A stretch of 6,958 bases of DNA, taken from Candidatus Zixiibacteriota bacterium (GTDB taxonomy: Bacteria; Zixibacteria; MSB-5A5; GN15; FEB-12). Positions 5,360 to 6,958 of the stretch are shown here, in pieces. Made by a program: the position numbers and the translations under genes. A model generated the notes under the pieces. That model ran no database searches and was not told the DNA's origin. It worked only from the letters and a program-made list of their open reading frames with translations. The DNA is taken from positions 1 to 6,958 of the forward strand of contig DAOWMZ010000090.1 of the NCBI GenBank assembly GCA_030642845.1, read 5' to 3'. Numbering within the stretch: position 1 is the stretch's first letter; each line of letters opens with the position of its first letter.

Positions 5360-6238
5360 ATGAAGGCAATGTTTACACTCATTTTAATCGTAGCTTTATG
5401 TTCAATCGCTATGGCTGATGTCCCTACAATGATCAATTATCAGGGAATGTTGACAAATAGTTCAGGCGATCCTATTGATACAACGGTTGATATAACTTTT
5501 TCAATCTGTGTTGACTCTATTGCATCACTATGTATTTGGGCAGAAACACAAACCAACGTGGAAATTGTTGATGGTCTGTTCAATGTAAAATTAGGATCGG
5601 TTGTACCTATTGAACCTGATGTTTTTCTTGATGATGATCGCTGGATGCATGTCAAAATCGGTGGGTCGGGTGGAGAAACAATTGAACCTCCAACTGAACT
5701 GTTAACTGCTCCCTATGCTTTCCGTGCAGCTAATGCTGACACAGCACTGAATATTGCTGATAACATTGTCACTACACAAAAAATTGTGAACGGGACAATT
5801 CAGTTTCAGGATTTTGGAAATAATGGTGCGATTGATGGTGATGTAATTAAATTTAATGGATCTCAGTGGATGGCCGATGATTGTATGCCCAATGGTGTAA
5901 TAGTAATGTGGTCAGGATCGCTGGCTTCAATTCCGGATGGTTGGGTTTTGTGCAATGGTTCAAGTGGAACACCGGATTTGACTAATAGATTTATCTATGG
6001 AGTATCAAACGGTGAAGACCCGGGAGGTTCAGGCGGTACAACTACCCATTCTCATAATGTTAATCCACCCAGTGTTAACACTCAGAGCAGTCCTCAGTAT
6101 GAGGATGTATCTGCAGGAGTTAATTATTCTGTCTCTCGTAATGATCATAATCATAATGTTGATATACCTATGTTTAGCTCAGAGAGCGCATCATCATTAC
6201 CTCCGTTTTATAAATTAGCCTTTATAATGAAACAGTAA
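5360..6238 (+). CDS. secreted protein with phage tail-collar-like C-terminal domain
   Basis: Predicted exported protein of 292 residues. A signal peptide (MKAMFTLILIVALCSIAMA, cleavage about 19/20) leads to a beta-rich domain: MINYQGMLTNSSGDPID, TVDITFSICVD, LCIWAETQ, GLFNVKLGSV, and a closing APYAFRAANAD (about 20-130). This domain pattern recurs at the N-terminus of many secreted proteins of environmental bacteria. A linker (about 131-180) precedes a tail-collar-like domain: GVIVMWSGSLASIPDGWVLCNGSSGTPDLTNRF, as in phage tail collar and microcystin-dependent (MdpB-like) proteins. Two HxH motifs follow, His230-Ser-His232 and His263-Asn-His265. The end, LPPFYKLAFIMKQ, is typical of collar proteins. 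No other phage gene is nearby, so a cellular surface or adhesive role is more likely than a prophage tail. It is followed 21 bases later by the dockerin-like gene. Specific function unknown. Confidence 0.9.
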   Translation: MKAMFTLILIVALCSIAMADVPTMINYQGMLTNSSGDPIDTTVDITFSICVDSIASLCIWAETQTNVEIVDGLFNVKLGSVVPIEPDVFLDDDRWMHVKIGGSGGETIEPPTELLTAPYAFRAANADTALNIADNIVTTQKIVNGTIQFQDFGNNGAIDGDVIKFNGSQWMADDCMPNGVIVMWSGSLASIPDGWVLCNGSSGTPDLTNRFIYGVSNGEDPGGSGGTTTHSHNVNPPSVNTQSSPQYEDVSAGVNYSVSRNDHNHNVDIPMFSSESASSLPPFYKLAFIMKQ

Positions 6239-6248
6239 TTATTTTGAA

Positions 6249-6254
6249 TAGGAG
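6249..6254 (+). promoter_or_regulatory. ribosome binding site of the dockerin-like gene
   Basis: TAGGAG lies 5 bases before the ATG at 6260, in the 21-base gap after the collar-domain gene. The same hexamer precedes both genes of this pair. Confidence 0.8.
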
Positions 6255-6259
6255 ATACT

Positions 6260-6724
6260 ATGAAAATTTTAAAATTATTTATATCCCCCTTGATCATTCT
6301 ACTGATGTTGTTTGCTACCGGGTTAACTAACAGCAAAGCTGGTGAAGAAATCAACTGGCAAGTGATCTCTTCTGGTGGATCCTTAGGATCTTCTACTAAC
6401 TTCATTCTTAATGGTACAGTCGGACAGACTGCTGTAGGTGTTGGTAGTTCAGCATCGTATGGTCTAAGTCATGGTTATTGGCAGACGCTTGAATCTTCGG
6501 GATGTTGTACGCTTCGTGGTGACGTTGCTGAACCCAAAGATGATATGGTACTGGTAAATGATATTGTTTGGCTGGTTGACTTCTTATTTAAAGGAGGAAC
6601 CGCACCTGCATGTTTGGATGAAGGTGATTGTGCCATTCCGCTTGATGGTTCAATTTTGGTTAACGACATCGTCTGGCTGGTTGATTTCTTATTTAAAGGT
6701 GGAGCAGCCCCGCCAGCCTGTTAG
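6260..6724 (+). CDS. secreted protein with two dockerin-like repeats
   Basis: Predicted exported protein of 154 residues; no enzymatic domain is seen. A signal peptide (MKILKLFISPLIILLMLFATG, cleavage probably after SKA at 27) precedes a short Gly/Ser-rich domain, INWQVISSGGSLGSSTNFILNGTVGQTAVG to LSHGYWQ (31-75). This segment recurs in secreted proteins of Zixibacteria-like genomes as I recall them. After a CC pair (82-83) come two repeats with a 35-residue period, 87-113 and 122-148, each GD-x3-P-x-D...LVNDIVWLVDFLFKGG. They resemble type I dockerin F-hand repeats, but the Ca-binding loop is degenerate and about two residues longer than the canonical one. Five cysteines (82, 83, 118, 124, 154) could form disulfides. 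No cohesin is visible, so a cellulosome role is not implied; a surface or sorting module is an alternative. It is probably co-transcribed with the collar-domain gene. Confidence 0.85.
   Translation: MKILKLFISPLIILLMLFATGLTNSKAGEEINWQVISSGGSLGSSTNFILNGTVGQTAVGVGSSASYGLSHGYWQTLESSGCCTLRGDVAEPKDDMVLVNDIVWLVDFLFKGGTAPACLDEGDCAIPLDGSILVNDIVWLVDFLFKGGAAPPAC
6518..6703 (+). repeat. 105-base tandem duplication inside the dockerin-like gene
   Basis: Repeat 1 (6518-6598) and repeat 2 (6623-6703) encode residues 87-113 and 122-148. The core NDIVWLVDFLFKGG is identical in protein. In DNA the cores differ only at synonymous positions (for example gtaaatgatattgtttgg against gttaacgacatcgtctgg), so the protein sequence has been held constant after duplication. 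The spacing is exactly 105 bases, or 35 codons. Confidence 0.85.
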
Positions 6725-6773
6725 GTGTCAGAGACACTAAGTGTTGCCAGCACTTAGTGTCACCAACACTTTT
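6725..6773 (+). terminator. hairpins after the rightward gene pair, possible terminator
   Basis: Directly after the stop codon come GTGTC-AGA-GACAC (6725-6737) and a perfect 11-base stem GACACTAAGTG/CACTTAGTGTC (6733-6743 with 6751-6761). An alternative stem, AGTGTTG (6740-6746) with CAACACT (6764-6770), runs straight into TTTTATT and would be the terminating form. The overlapping stems are mutually exclusive. The T-run is short, so termination efficiency is uncertain. Confidence 0.4.
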
Positions 6774-6958
6774 ATTAAGTGGGTGGCAGATGTCCACATC
6801 TGCCCTTAAATTGTACCCTCCCCATCGGGTGGGTTCAATGATCGGTGAGAAAACTCACCAGTTAGGTGGGATACTGATTTTTCTGCTCCAGAAGACTTTT
6901 TCAACACTCCCTTAAGTGTCGGAGACCTTTTTATTAAGTGGGCGTCTGCCAGGCACAA
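6725..6958. repeat. repeat-rich intergenic DNA at the right edge
   Basis: No gene is seen. TTTTATTAAGTGGG occurs twice exactly (6770-6783, 6929-6942). GTGTCAGAGAC (6725-6735) and GTGTCGGAGAC (6916-6926) differ at one base, and CAACACT occurs twice (6764-6770, 6902-6908). Perfect stems include GGCAGATGT-CC-ACATCTGCC (6785-6804) and GGTGAG-AAAA-CTCACC (6844-6859). The last 19 bases match 5092-5110 at 16 positions. This looks like two or more nested or decayed copies of an intergenic repeat, the last cut off by the window end. Confidence 0.6.

Noticed and set aside
5360..6238. Prophage tail gene
   Set aside because: Only the C-terminal domain is phage-like; the signal peptide, the secreted N-terminal domain and the non-phage neighbours argue for a cellular protein.
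6725..6958. CRISPR array at the right edge
   Set aside because: The direct repeats are too short, unevenly spaced and only two copies each, with no regular spacers and no cas gene.

Overview
The window is AT-rich bacterial DNA and holds five confident genes in two divergent groups. A predicted lipoprotein, several signal peptides, and a secreted protein with a 'GTVGQTAVG...SHGYWQ' segment followed by paired 'GDxxxP..D...LVNDIVWLVDFLFKGG' repeats point to a diderm bacterium. The last gene's architecture resembles candidate phylum Zixibacteria or a related FCB-group lineage. That placement is inferred from remembered protein architecture, not from a search.

Left half, minus strand: dnaE (replicative DNA polymerase III alpha subunit, 4848 to 1387) is followed 8 bases downstream by an exported WCGWC thioredoxin-fold protein (1378 to 833). 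After a 73-base gap comes a TlpA/ResA-like WCPPC lipoprotein (759 to 205). A strong intrinsic terminator at 151-178 closes the unit. The spacing suggests one transcript joining chromosome replication to two envelope thiol-redox proteins. A candidate promoter lies at 4902-4928, and a perfect 19-base palindrome with CTGT/ACAG half-sites lies just downstream of it.

Middle, 4849-5359: a 511-base divergent intergenic region. It carries the dnaE promoter and palindrome, a structured repeat at 5012-5149 (18-base inverted arms plus a second 8-base stem) that looks like a non-autonomous dispersed element, and the candidate promoter and leader of the rightward genes.

Right half, plus strand: two genes 21 bases apart, both with good ribosome binding sites and signal peptides. 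The first (5360-6238) joins a secreted beta-rich N-terminal domain to a phage tail-collar-like C-terminal domain with two HxH motifs. The second (6260-6724) is a small secreted protein ending in two dockerin-like repeats. They probably act outside the cytoplasm; the function is unknown. From 6725 to the right edge there is no gene, only dense short hairpins and direct repeats. The last 19 bases match part of the 5012-5149 element at 16 of 19 positions.

I see no tRNA, rRNA, CRISPR array, transposase gene or riboswitch. The most unusual points are the dnaE/thioredoxin operon, the palindrome in the dnaE leader, the repeat family, and the collar-domain plus dockerin-like gene pair.
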